Assembly: GCA_944324245.1 (NCBI GenBank)
Contig: CALUVO010000085.1
Location: forward strand, 1-43,918
Origin: Candidatus Gastranaerophilales bacterium
GTDB lineage: Bacteria > Cyanobacteriota > Vampirovibrionia > Gastranaerophilales > Gastranaerophilaceae
Length of the DNA stretch: 43,918 bases
Reading direction: 5' to 3'
Position numbers and translations under genes: made by a program. The notes beneath the pieces are model-generated. The model saw nothing but the letters and a program-made list of their open reading frames with translations, searched no databases and was not told the origin of the DNA. Shown here in pieces: positions 17,782 to 25,222 of the stretch; the stretch's first letter is position 1, and each line of letters opens with the position of its first letter.

Positions 17782-18469
17782 TAAACCTAAGGCTTTGATT
17801 TTGCTCTCGGGCGGACTGGATTCGGTTGTTTCTCTGGCACTTTTGCATGACAAATTTGATTTTTGTTATGCACTTACTTTTGACTACGGGCAGAAATCTT
17901 TAAAAAAAGAGAAAGAGGCGTCTGAAAGAATTGCAAAGTATTATAATATTCAAAATCACGAAGTTATAAAGCTTGACTGGTTGAGAAATATAACACAAAC
18001 AGCTCTTGTTTCAAAACAGGAGGTTCCTGATATAGAACCTGAAAATCTGGATAATTTATCTTTAACTTCACAATCAATGAAAAATGTCTGGGTTCCTAAC
18101 AGAAACGGAGTTTTCGTAAATATTGCTGCTGCTTATGCGGATTCTTTTAAAATTGATTATGTTGTAATAGGTGCAAATAAAGAAGAGGCAGTGACTTTTA
18201 CGGATAATTCAGAGCAGTTCATAGTTGATGTTAACGAAGCACTGGAATCTTCAACAAACTATGATGTCAAGGTTATTGCACCTCTAATAGACATGGACAA
18301 AAATCAAATCGTTAAAAAAGCAATTGAGTTAAATGTACCTTTAAAAGATATCAACAGCTGTTATAATGCATCTGAAAAGCACTGCGGAAAATGTGAATCC
18401 TGCTCCAGATTAAAAAGAGCATTAGAAAATGCAGGTGCTTTTGATATAATAGAAAAGCTTTTTGAATAG
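17774..18469 (+). CDS. queC: 7-cyano-7-deazaguanine synthase (231 aa)
   Basis: Converts 7-carboxy-7-deazaguanine to preQ0 with ATP and ammonia, on the path to queuosine in tRNA. The PP-loop ATPase motif LLSGGLDSVVSLAL is at the N-terminus, followed by FDYGQKSLKKEKEA, the conserved VPNRNGVFVNIAAAYA and the C-terminal zinc ligands in CYNASEKHCGKCESCSRL (four Cys). I start at the ATG at 17774, which puts GAGG 9 bases upstream and gives the usual N-terminus; earlier in-frame ATGs at 17759, 17765 and 17768 are closer to or before that site. No queD, queE or queF is nearby. Confidence 0.95.
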   Translation: MNNKPKALILLSGGLDSVVSLALLHDKFDFCYALTFDYGQKSLKKEKEASERIAKYYNIQNHEVIKLDWLRNITQTALVSKQEVPDIEPENLDNLSLTSQSMKNVWVPNRNGVFVNIAAAYADSFKIDYVVIGANKEEAVTFTDNSEQFIVDVNEALESSTNYDVKVIAPLIDMDKNQIVKKAIELNVPLKDINSCYNASEKHCGKCESCSRLKRALENAGAFDIIEKLFE

Positions 18470-18485
18470 TATGTGAGGATTGGTT

Positions 18486-19061
18486 ATGAAATCTCTATTT
18501 ATTGATAAAGAAATAAAATACATAGGCAGCCAGCTTTCACCGCACTGGATATACAAAAATTTTCATATACTCGGTGATGCTATAGTGTCTTTTATAGGAG
18601 AAATGGACGTAAAAATTACTGAAATGGTGGATATAGAAGATGTGATTTCAAATTCTCCGATTTACAGTAAAAAGATGGTTAGTTTTATTATTGAACAATT
18701 CGGAATGGGGTTGTCAGAATGCGTTGTAAGACAGCGATTTTTGATATGCATAATAATAGAAGAACTCAGAAAAATTCTTGGTGATAAATACAAAATCACA
18801 CGCAGGGGTGATGATATATTTGTTCATATAGACGGTGTTGACAAAAAACTTTCTGTTTCAATTGCTACAAAATCAACAACCTCGGCTTTAATACACACAG
18901 GTCTTAATATTGACCCGAAAGGCGCACCTATAGATGCCTGCGGATTGACAACAGACCTCGGGATTACAAATATTGAAGAATTTGCCAAAAATGTAATGAG
19001 ACGGTATATTGAAGAAGATACTGAAATTTTAGAAGCCGCTTGTAAGGTCAGGGGAGTATAA
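18486..19061 (+). CDS. DUF366-like protein (191 aa)
   Basis: Resembles the uncharacterised DUF366 family (COG2029) of archaea and bacteria, from memory: KSLFIDKEIKYIGSQLSPHW at the start, then EFGMGL-type EQFGMGLSECVVRQRFLICI, RRGDDIFVHIDGVDKKLSVS and IDACGLTTDLG. The fold and length fit a small soluble enzyme, but the activity is unknown. It follows queC by 16 bases with GAGG 7 bases before the ATG, so it is co-transcribed with it. That makes a role in 7-deazaguanine or tRNA modification worth testing. The upstream TTG at 18480 is a less likely start. Confidence 0.75.
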   Translation: MKSLFIDKEIKYIGSQLSPHWIYKNFHILGDAIVSFIGEMDVKITEMVDIEDVISNSPIYSKKMVSFIIEQFGMGLSECVVRQRFLICIIIEELRKILGDKYKITRRGDDIFVHIDGVDKKLSVSIATKSTTSALIHTGLNIDPKGAPIDACGLTTDLGITNIEEFAKNVMRRYIEEDTEILEAACKVRGV

Positions 19062-19063
19062 AT

Positions 19064-19720
19064 ATGGCGCAATCAAAAAAAGTTAAACAGACATGGGTGC
19101 TATTCATAGTAACATTCCTTGTTTCTTTAATAGTAATTACATATTTCATAAAGAGCATGTCTCCTGATGTTGACGTGGAAATAGGCGGTGAAGACATACA
19201 AAATACAGAAGAACAAACATCCGAAAGCGATGTTAAAAAAGCTATCGATGACCGTTTAAGGTGGATACAAATGGAAGACAATATGCCCGGTGTATCAAAA
19301 AGAGAAGACGGTGAATCGGAAGAAATCAATTATGAGCATAATGAACAAAATAAAAACAATGCTAATCATCAGAAAGAAGAATCCGTAAGCGGCAGTGAAA
19401 ATGAACTCGATCCAATAGAGTATGTTAACAAACCTGAGCCACAGCAAGAGTTGGAACCGCCTGTACCGGTTGTACCCGAACCAAAGAAAGAAGTATTTAA
19501 AATGTCAAAAGTATATGTCGGCTCTTATCCAACCATTGAGCAGGCAATTCAGGCGCAAAATCAGCTAATGAATGCAACTGTTTCAGTAAGTCCGTTTGTA
19601 AAAGAAGTAAACGGTGTGTATGTTTTACAGGCCGGTTCTTATGCTGATGCAGGCAAAGCAGAAGCGGTTTCAAGAGAAATTAACTCTTTAGGCTTCCATG
19701 CAAGAGTTGTTAAAGAATAA
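19064..19720 (+). CDS. Membrane-anchored SPOR-domain protein (218 aa)
   Basis: One N-terminal membrane helix (WVLFIVTFLVSLIVITYFI, about residues 11-29) is followed by an acidic, Gln/Glu-rich disordered stretch, a Pro-rich linker (EPPVPVVPEPKK) and a C-terminal SPOR domain from about residue 148 (KVYVGSYPTIEQAIQAQNQL ... VLQAGSYADAGKAEAVSREI). SPOR domains bind denuded glycan strands of septal peptidoglycan, so a role in division or cell-wall remodelling is likely, as in FtsN or DedD. It starts two bases after the DUF366-like gene, with GGGGAG inside that gene's end. Last gene of the HEAT-queC operon, with a terminator at 19751-19782. Confidence 0.9.
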   Translation: MAQSKKVKQTWVLFIVTFLVSLIVITYFIKSMSPDVDVEIGGEDIQNTEEQTSESDVKKAIDDRLRWIQMEDNMPGVSKREDGESEEINYEHNEQNKNNANHQKEESVSGSENELDPIEYVNKPEPQQELEPPVPVVPEPKKEVFKMSKVYVGSYPTIEQAIQAQNQLMNATVSVSPFVKEVNGVYVLQAGSYADAGKAEAVSREINSLGFHARVVKE

Positions 19721-19750
19721 TTTAGCTGAAAGTGTTATTATAACTTAATA

Positions 19751-19782
19751 AAAACCCGATGCCAAAGTTGACATCGGGTTTT
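19751..19782 (+). terminator. Terminator after the SPOR gene
   Basis: An 11-bp perfect stem AAAACCCGATG / CATCGGGTTTT with a 10-base loop, then GTTTGCGTTTTG. It separates the HEAT-queC operon from the rpsL operon. Confidence 0.85.
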
Positions 19783-19804
19783 GTTTGCGTTTTGATATAT
19801 TTGT

Positions 19805-19925
19805 ATCTCTATCGGGAGTACCAGGTTTGTGCTGAACGCTGATTTCCAGTAAAGATATGGCGTGCGAGACGCCGTTGCAAATCCCGCAAACCCAGTGGCT
19901 TAGGTGTGTATGCCAAGGCTGAAAC
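19805..19925 (+). ncRNA. Candidate structured RNA leader upstream of rpsL
   Basis: This stretch is clearly GC-richer than its surroundings and holds several compatible helices: GGCGT/ACGCC at 19859-19873 with the 5-base loop GCGAG; GGTTTG (19824-19829) with CAAACC (19887-19892), extended by CCA/TGG across a small bulge; and TGGC/GCCA at 19896-19915. It lies between the upstream terminator and the rpsL ribosome binding site, where a ribosomal-protein-controlled or other cis leader would sit. I could not match it to a riboswitch, tRNA, SRP RNA or 6S RNA consensus on either strand. Confidence 0.35.
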
Positions 19926-19957
19926 AATAATCATTAATTTTTATACAAGGAGAAAAT

Positions 19958-20338
19958 ATGCCAACAATTGCACAATTGGTAAGAAAAGAACGTAAAAGTT
20001 CAGTTGATAAAACTAAATCACCTGCTCTTACAAACTGCCCCCAAAGACGCGGCGTTTGCACAAGAGTATATACAACTACACCGAAAAAACCTAACTCAGC
20101 TTTGAGAAAAGTTGCAAGGGTTAGATTGACTAACGGTTTTGAAGTTACATCTTATATTCCCGGTATCGGACACAACCTTCAGGAACACAGTGTTGTTCTT
20201 ATCAGAGGCGGCAGGGTAAAAGACCTTCCGGGTGTCAGATATCACATCGTAAGAGGCACGCTGGATACTGCCGGTGTTGCAAACAGAGCACAAAGCAGAT
20301 CTAAATATGGTGCTAAAAGAGCTAAACAAGGCAAATAA
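19958..20338 (+). CDS. rpsL: Ribosomal protein S12 (126 aa)
   Basis: Small-subunit protein at the decoding centre. The canonical start [13 protein letters not shown] and the conserved loops [19 protein letters not shown] and [17 protein letters not shown] (the Lys residues linked to streptomycin response elsewhere) are intact. AAGGAG lies 7 bases before the ATG. Followed 19 bases later by rpsG. Confidence 0.99.
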   Translation: MPTIAQLVRKERKSSVDKTKSPALTNCPQRRGVCTRVYTTTPKKPNSALRKVARVRLTNGFEVTSYIPGIGHNLQEHSVVLIRGGRVKDLPGVRYHIVRGTLDTAGVANRAQSRSKYGAKRAKQGK

Positions 20339-20357
20339 TTGAGAAAGGAATACTAAG

Positions 20358-20828
20358 ATGTCAAGAAGAAATAAACCGCCGAAAAGAATACCGGCACCCG
20401 ATGCAATTTACAACAGTGTAGATATTGCAAAATTTATTAACAGATTAATGAGACGCGGTAAAAAATCTATTGCAGAAAAGATTTTCTACTCAATGATGGA
20501 AACCGTTAAAGAAAAAACTAAACAGGACCCAAGAGAAGTATTTGAAAAGGCCATTACTAACGCTACTCCGTTACTCGAAGTTAAAGCGAGAAGAATTGGC
20601 GGTTCTACATATCAGGTTCCTGTAGAAGTTAAAGCTGACAGAGGCATGGGTGTTGCTTCCACATGGATTATTGAAGCAGCAAAGAAAAGACACGGCAAAT
20701 CTATGAAGGAAAAACTGACTGCTGAAATTTTAGATGCGTCAAACGGTCAGGGTGCTGCTTGCAAAAAACGTGAAGACACCCACAAAATGGCTGAAGCTAA
20801 CAAAGCTTTTGCTCATTACAGATATTAA
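20358..20828 (+). CDS. rpsG: Ribosomal protein S7 (156 aa)
   Basis: Small-subunit head protein that nucleates 16S 3' domain assembly. Conserved start MSRRNKPPKR, then LINRLMRRGKK-type FINRLMRRGKKSIAEKIFY and the C-terminal MAEANKAFAHYRY. Full length. AAAGGA lies before the ATG. A strong terminator follows 27 bases after the stop, so fusA and tuf, which normally continue this operon, are not attached here. Confidence 0.99.
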   Translation: MSRRNKPPKRIPAPDAIYNSVDIAKFINRLMRRGKKSIAEKIFYSMMETVKEKTKQDPREVFEKAITNATPLLEVKARRIGGSTYQVPVEVKADRGMGVASTWIIEAAKKRHGKSMKEKLTAEILDASNGQGAACKKREDTHKMAEANKAFAHYRY

Positions 20829-20855
20829 TCTGTTATTCTCTAAAATTTCACAAAA

Positions 20856-20885
20856 AAGAGTCCCGAATTTTGGGACTCTTTTTTT
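20856..20885 (+). terminator. Terminator of the rpsL-rpsG operon
   Basis: Stem AAGAGTCCC / GGGACTCTT with loop GAATTTT, followed directly by TTTTT. Confidence 0.92.
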
Positions 20886-20923
20886 GCAGTGAACTGTACC
20901 CCCAAAATGGAATTTTACGAATA

Positions 20924-20967
20924 TGTCTGAGAGTGCCCTCGCTTGTACCCGAGGACACTCTCAGACA
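20924..20967. repeat. Large inverted repeat 1 in the rpsG-21432 gap
   Basis: Arms TGTCTGAGAGTGCCCTCG (20924-20941) and CGAGGACACTCTCAGACA (20950-20967) pair over 18 positions with one C-A mismatch, leaving an 8-base loop. No T-run follows, so it is not an ordinary terminator. It is the first of three long hairpins in a 600-base noncoding stretch with no credible gene. Confidence 0.85.
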
Positions 20968-20973
20968 ATTAAT

Positions 20974-21012
20974 TATACTGCACGCAAAAGCGAAGTTTCT
21001 GCGTGCAGTATA
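20974..21012. repeat. Large inverted repeat 2
   Basis: Perfect 13-bp arms TATACTGCACGCA and TGCGTGCAGTATA with the centre AAAGCGAAGTTTC, which adds AAA/TTT pairing. The CGAAGTTT core resembles the centre of the repeats at 35257 and 35327 (ACGAAGTTT). Confidence 0.85.
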
Positions 21013-21134
21013 GCAATTATGATACATTGAAAAGGTGAGCAGTGACGGCGCGAAGGCTCGAGTCAGCAACTGCGACACTAGATTAGATATTATGTAATTT
21101 TAGATAATATATACAATTCTGCTCGTATGGTTTC

Positions 21135-21187
21135 TAATCTATATACTATGCGGATATGCTTTGTATTTTCGCATAGTATATAGATTA
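21135..21187. repeat. Large inverted repeat 3 (perfect 18-bp arms)
   Basis: Arms TAATCTATATACTATGCG (21135-21152) and CGCATAGTATATAGATTA (21170-21187) are perfectly complementary with a 17-base loop. Just after it, AAAAGTCA (21190) and TGACTTTT (21248) form a further, looser inverted pair. The remainder of 20886-21431 is AT-rich. It holds a possible TATAAT at 21328-21333 and the AAAGGAG ribosome binding site of the next gene. Confidence 0.85.
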
Positions 21188-21431
21188 ATAAAAGTCATAT
21201 ACATCAGTATATTCTCTAGAGTTAGCGAGTCAGTCTGGGCTATTTTTTGACTTTTACTCTGAAATCATTAAATAGATGAAGGTGTATTATTGAGCTATTT
21301 GAAACGCTTTCAGGTGTGTTATTAAATTATAATGTAAAGATTTCTTAACATTATAAACATAATTCCTAAAGTTTTATTAAAGATATGCCGAATATAAAAA
21401 CAGATATGCAAAAACCAAAGGAGTATTAGCA

Positions 21432-22514
21432 ATGGGAATGGCAGCTTCACAAGCCAGATATTTAAGTTTGACCGCTAGAAAAACCAATACAGAATATCAA
21501 GGTCAACAAGTTAACCAGGAAAGAACTGCTCTGGCTAATCAGAGCGCTGGGCTTTTTAATCAGATGCTGTCATTAAAAGTTCCAACTCCACCTGCTGCAA
21601 CTGATTACACAAAAACATATTATACTTATAGCGATCCTGCAAACACAAACACAACAACAATCGATGCTATATATATTGACGAAGAACGCACTTCTCAAGG
21701 TAATGGCAGTATTTATGCCACTATCAGAATCACTGAAAAATCTTCATTCGTAGAAGCCAATGCTGTATTATTTGACACTACAGCAGGCGGCACAAATTCT
21801 GTATTGGAATGTTTTGAACCTGATCCTAATGCAGAAAGCCAAAATTATACAGCAAAAATTAACGGTCAAGGTCCTTATACAATAACAGGTCCAAACAGAA
21901 ACAAAGCAATGACCGATAAATTTAATGCTGCTGCTAAGGAAGCAAATTCTAACACTGCATATACAGATAATTCATTCTATTATCAATTTACAGTACCATC
22001 AACAGGTGTTACTTACTATATTTATGCCGGTGAAGGTACAGATGACGGAAGCGGAAACATAACAGCACCGTCAACAACTCCGACACAAATTATACAACAG
22101 GCTGGCGGTAATGGTATCTATGTTTTGGGCACAGAAGGTGCTACTAAAACAAAAACAGATACAGATGATGTTATTTTGAACAAAGCTGACGATGGCACAG
22201 GAAGATATGAATCAATAACTTTCCTTGATGATGATGGTAATCCGACAACAACTTTTTCTCTTACTCAGCAAACGATTCAAGATGACGAAGCATATGATGC
22301 TGCAATGGCTACATATACAGCTGAAAAAGCAATATATGACAAACAAGTTGCTGATATCAACGCTGAAACTACTGTTATTCAACAACAAGATAAAACTCTT
22401 GAATTACACCTTGATCAATTGGATACAGAACAACAAGCAATTCAAACAGAAATGGACGCAGTAAAGAAAGTTATAGATAAAAATATTGAAGAAACCTTCA
22501 AAACATTTGCATAA
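21432..22514 (+). CDS. MGMAASQ-family protein A: conserved helical ends, variable middle (360 aa)
   Basis: No characterised family recognised. Residues 1-50 (MGMAASQARYLSLTARKTN, GQQVNQERTALANQSAGLF) are helical and nearly the same as protein B. Residues about 285-360 form a long coiled-coil-like helix (QVADINAETTVIQQQDKTLE, LDTEQQAIQTEMDAVKKVI, ending EETFKTFA), also shared. The middle (about 55-280) is Thr/Asn/Gly/Tyr-rich, probably beta, and diverges strongly. There is no signal peptide, Cys-rich stretch or membrane helix. The plan of helical termini with a variable centre recalls flagellin-like or other filament subunits, but this is analogy only. Ribosome binding site AAAGGAG; own terminator at 22528. 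Confidence 0.8.
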   Translation: MGMAASQARYLSLTARKTNTEYQGQQVNQERTALANQSAGLFNQMLSLKVPTPPAATDYTKTYYTYSDPANTNTTTIDAIYIDEERTSQGNGSIYATIRITEKSSFVEANAVLFDTTAGGTNSVLECFEPDPNAESQNYTAKINGQGPYTITGPNRNKAMTDKFNAAAKEANSNTAYTDNSFYYQFTVPSTGVTYYIYAGEGTDDGSGNITAPSTTPTQIIQQAGGNGIYVLGTEGATKTKTDTDDVILNKADDGTGRYESITFLDDDGNPTTTFSLTQQTIQDDEAYDAAMATYTAEKAIYDKQVADINAETTVIQQQDKTLELHLDQLDTEQQAIQTEMDAVKKVIDKNIEETFKTFA

Positions 22515-22527
22515 TACTCCGATTTTT

Positions 22528-22583
22528 AACAGGCTTTCAAGATGAGTTTATATTGGAAAGTCTCACAGAAAGCCTGTTTTTTA
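22528..22583 (+). terminator. Terminator after protein A
   Basis: AACAGGCTTTC (22528-22538) pairs with GAAAGCCTGTT (22568-22578), with an inner TGAG/CTCA pair, followed by TTTTTTATT. Protein A is therefore transcribed apart from protein B. Confidence 0.8.
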
Positions 22584-22647
22584 TTAAAATCAGAGTACAT
22601 CAAACAGTGTATTTTTAAATAATGAGGCTTTAAAAAAGCCGGCATAA

Positions 22648-22664
22648 ACCTTTATAATAAAGGT
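22648..22664. promoter_or_regulatory. Palindrome upstream of protein B containing a -10-like TATAAT
   Basis: ACCTTTATAATAAAGGT is a perfect inverted repeat (8+1+8) centred on TATAAT, about 95 bases before the protein B start. It could be an operator over the promoter. No convincing -35 box is visible. Confidence 0.35.
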
Positions 22665-22758
22665 AACAAATCTTAATATTAAATAAAATAATAATGACAT
22701 TTACACAAGGATAATTAAATTTTAATAGGTTAGTAAGAAAGAAACGGAGACTAAATAT

Positions 22759-23733
22759 ATGGGTATGGCAGCTTCACAGGCTAGGTATTTAGGCCTTACA
22801 GCAAGAAAAACTAATGTAGAATATGAAGGTCAGCAGGTTAACCAGCAAAGGACAGCACTGGCAAATGAAAGTGCCGGCTTATTTAGAAGACTGCTATCTT
22901 TGGATGCCCCTGTTGCACCAACGCAAAATGACTATTATACAGATGTATATCAATACAGTGATCCTACATCATCAGATGGTACTGTAACAGTAAAAAATGT
23001 CCAGGCAAACGGAACAGATCCTGAAACTTATACAGTTGATATATCCTACACAAAAGATATTATGAATTATGCTTGTTCAGACAATCAAGAAGTATCTTTA
23101 TTTGAATCTGACGGACAATTAAAAATCCAATTGAGTAACGGTACAATATACAATCTTGATTCGACAACCATTGGACAGACATTAGTAAATAATTTTAATA
23201 CAACAGCAAATTATCCATATGGCGAGGAAATGTTAACCTCTGATACATATTATACATTTTCAAATCCTGCGAATAATTGTACATACTATATAAATGCGAC
23301 AAAGTCAGGATTAGACACAACATCTACTAATATACAAAATATTGCCTTATTTACATCTATGGGTGCTAAAGAGACAGTAAACGACACAATCTCAAATGCT
23401 ACACTAGGGCAATCCGAAGGCGGTATATATAATTCCATGTACTGGACTGATTCAACAGGGAATCAGCGTACAGTAACACTTACGCCGGCACAAGAGTACG
23501 ATGAACAAGCTTATAATGAAGCAATGGATAAATATAATGTTGATATTGCAAACTATGAAAAAGAAGTTGCTGATATAAACGCTAAAACTGAAGAACTTCA
23601 ACAAACTGACCGTACATTAGAATTGCGTCTAAAACAGCTTGATACAGAGCAAGAAGCGCTTCAAACTGAACTTGATTCAGTGAAGAAAGTTATTGATAAA
23701 AATGTTGAAAATGTATTTAAGACATTTCAATAA
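22759..23733 (+). CDS. MGMAASQ-family protein B (324 aa)
   Basis: Paralogue of protein A: MGMAASQARYLGLTARKTN and GQQVNQQRTALANESAGLF at the start, and VADINAKTEELQQTDRTLE, LDTEQEALQTELDSVKKVI and NVFKTFQ at the end. The middle keeps only short matches to A (YSDPTS against YSDPAN, YYTFSNPANNCTYYI against YYQFTVPSTGVTYYI), with insertions and deletions. No signal peptide. ACGGAGA precedes the ATG. The next gene starts 32 bases later without a terminator, so B and the Gly-rich protein are co-transcribed. Confidence 0.8.
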   Translation: MGMAASQARYLGLTARKTNVEYEGQQVNQQRTALANESAGLFRRLLSLDAPVAPTQNDYYTDVYQYSDPTSSDGTVTVKNVQANGTDPETYTVDISYTKDIMNYACSDNQEVSLFESDGQLKIQLSNGTIYNLDSTTIGQTLVNNFNTTANYPYGEEMLTSDTYYTFSNPANNCTYYINATKSGLDTTSTNIQNIALFTSMGAKETVNDTISNATLGQSEGGIYNSMYWTDSTGNQRTVTLTPAQEYDEQAYNEAMDKYNVDIANYEKEVADINAKTEELQQTDRTLELRLKQLDTEQEALQTELDSVKKVIDKNVENVFKTFQ

Positions 23734-23765
23734 TTAAAAGTTATATAAAGATATGCGAGGTTACA

Positions 23766-24593
23766 ATGTCTTACAAAAATGATGGATATCTGGTAATAGC
23801 AAATAAATTCAGCAAAGCCAGCTCTGATGCAAAAGCACAGCTTTTTGAAACCTACGATAGATTGAGAGATATAACCGTTAGCGGTTCATCTCTGGATGGT
23901 GCCGGCTTTGGTACAGCTGGAAGTTTCTTATGGCAGATTGCCAGACTTATTTCACCAAGTGCTTTTATGCCTGCTTTAGGCGGTAACACTTCGATGAATA
24001 TACCGGGTACATCATACTGGTCTCCGATTAGCGGCGGCAATTCTATTCTGGACAGTGGTTCTGCTGCATTTGGTATAACTGACTTGGGTAATTATCCGGG
24101 TTTTCCAAGTGGTGCAGCACCAATAGCCTGGGGTTTTGGTATGGATACAAGCTACTCTGGAGGTACTGTTACAGGTGGAGCGTCAAGTTTGTACTCAGCT
24201 AGCAGCATAGGCGGCTCAGTTGGGCTTAATGCTGCAGCATACGGAGCAGGCGTTGCAACCGGCTTTGGTGTACCGGGTACAAGCTGGGTACTTCCTACTG
24301 CAGGTGTTATCTCAGGATTTGCAGGTGTTGTTCAGGCAATGGCTCCTTATATGGGCAGTTTTGGGCTTGGAGCAACTGTTTTAGGAAACTTGCTGCAGGG
24401 TACCTCATCAGCAGGTCTTGCTGCTTATCAAAATATATCTGGAAGCATTTTGTCAAATGCAGATACTATTCTTTCTAACAAAGTAAGAAATATTGAAACT
24501 GTAGTAAAAATGCTTGATACGCAGGGTGATATTGTTAAGAAAATGCTCAAAGATGATATCGAGGGTGACAGCAAGCAAGTACAAAATATGTAA
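23766..24593 (+). CDS. Gly/Ala/Ser-rich protein with helical ends (275 aa)
   Basis: Unrecognised. An amphipathic N-terminal helix (ANKFSKASSDAKAQLFETYD) leads into about 180 residues rich in Gly, Ala and Ser with aromatic residues (GGNTSMNIPGTSYWSPISGG, GASSLYSASSIGGSVGLNAA, PYMGSFGLGATVLGNLL), then a C-terminal helix (NKVRNIETVVKMLDTQGDIV, KKMLKDDIEGDSK). The centre could insert in a membrane or form a surface polymer; no cleavable signal peptide is present. GCGAGG precedes the ATG. Co-transcribed with protein B and closed by the terminator at 24676. Confidence 0.75.
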   Translation: MSYKNDGYLVIANKFSKASSDAKAQLFETYDRLRDITVSGSSLDGAGFGTAGSFLWQIARLISPSAFMPALGGNTSMNIPGTSYWSPISGGNSILDSGSAAFGITDLGNYPGFPSGAAPIAWGFGMDTSYSGGTVTGGASSLYSASSIGGSVGLNAAAYGAGVATGFGVPGTSWVLPTAGVISGFAGVVQAMAPYMGSFGLGATVLGNLLQGTSSAGLAAYQNISGSILSNADTILSNKVRNIETVVKMLDTQGDIVKKMLKDDIEGDSKQVQNM

Positions 24594-24675
24594 TATCAGG
24601 AACTTTATGAATAGGACATATATAAGAACCTTTAGTATAGCTTTTTTTGATAAAATATTCATTTTTTCATTAATA

Positions 24676-24708
24676 AAAAGAATTGTAACTTTTTATTACA
24701 ATTCTTTT
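24676..24708 (+). terminator. Terminator after the Gly-rich gene
   Basis: Perfect 13-bp stem AAAAGAATTGTAA / TTACAATTCTTTT with loop CTTTTTA, followed by GTTTTT. The rest of 24594-24919 is AT-rich, and I see no gene or other signal in it. Confidence 0.85.
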
Positions 24709-24919
24709 GTTTTTCACCCAAATATATTCAAGAATTATAAAAAAATGTCGACTAATACAACAGAACACAAGAAGTGTCTGGCTTTCTTAAAAGCAGCAGA
24801 TAATTCTAATATAAACTTCATATATTAAGAAATATTAAAAATCTTATTATATAAGGCAATTAAATATGGTGTTCTGTTTTTATAGAAATGTAAGTCCGTG
24901 TGTGGACAAGGAGTCAACA

Positions 24920-25192
24920 TTGTTTCAAGATGCAATAATGTTAAATTTGCAAAAGATTGTAAACTTCTTTGGTTACTTAATGGCATACTTTAGAAGAAAT
25001 AATCCACTGCAAGCTTTTCTGAATCAGATTGTAGCCATGATTAAAGATTATTTGACCATGAACAGAAAACTGAAAATGGCCAAATATAGAGTAAACTATC
25101 AAATGTACAAACTTAATCAAATGGAACAGCTGATTGCTGAAAATAATGAGCATGTTTTCCTCAGAGGAAACAAGCTCAATATCCAAAGATAG
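24920..25192 (+). CDS. Small basic helical protein (90 aa)
   Basis: Unrecognised. I prefer a TTG start at 24920 because AAGGAG lies 6 bases upstream; an ATG at 24866 would add 18 residues with a weaker site. The protein is mostly helical: an amphipathic or hydrophobic first part (LNLQKIVNFFGYLMAYFRR, LQAFLNQIVAMIKDYLTM) and a Lys/Met/Gln-rich second part (RKLKMAKYRVNYQMYKLNQM). It ends 30 bases before the minimal MGMAASQ-type gene, so the two are probably co-transcribed. A chaperone or export partner for the family is one possible reading, without direct proof. Confidence 0.6.
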   Translation: MFQDAIMLNLQKIVNFFGYLMAYFRRNNPLQAFLNQIVAMIKDYLTMNRKLKMAKYRVNYQMYKLNQMEQLIAENNEHVFLRGNKLNIQR

Positions 25193-25222
25193 TTATCATA
25201 ACTAGATAGGGGTGGGCCAGCT

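Noticed and set aside
19805..19925. tRNA, SRP RNA, 6S RNA or a known riboswitch before rpsL
   Set aside because: I compared both strands with remembered consensus motifs and found no acceptor/T-arm pairing, no SRP GGAAG-type core and no riboswitch core. It is kept only as an unnamed candidate.
19745..19927. Minus-strand open frame of 60 codons opposite the rpsL leader
   Set aside because: No ribosome binding site and the frame crosses the terminator at 19751-19782. The GC-rich structured leader explains the open frame.
20848..21078. Open frame of 76 codons on the minus strand after rpsG
   Set aside because: It runs through the terminator and two large hairpins, has no ribosome binding site and its sequence is dictated by the repeats.
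21432..23733. Calling proteins A and B flagellin or hook protein
   Set aside because: Only the layout is similar. No flagellin sequence motif is recognisable and no flagellar gene is nearby.
24514..24828. Open frame of 104 codons overlapping the end of the Gly-rich gene
   Set aside because: It overlaps a well-supported gene and crosses its terminator hairpin. The internal ATG at about 24748 has no ribosome binding site.
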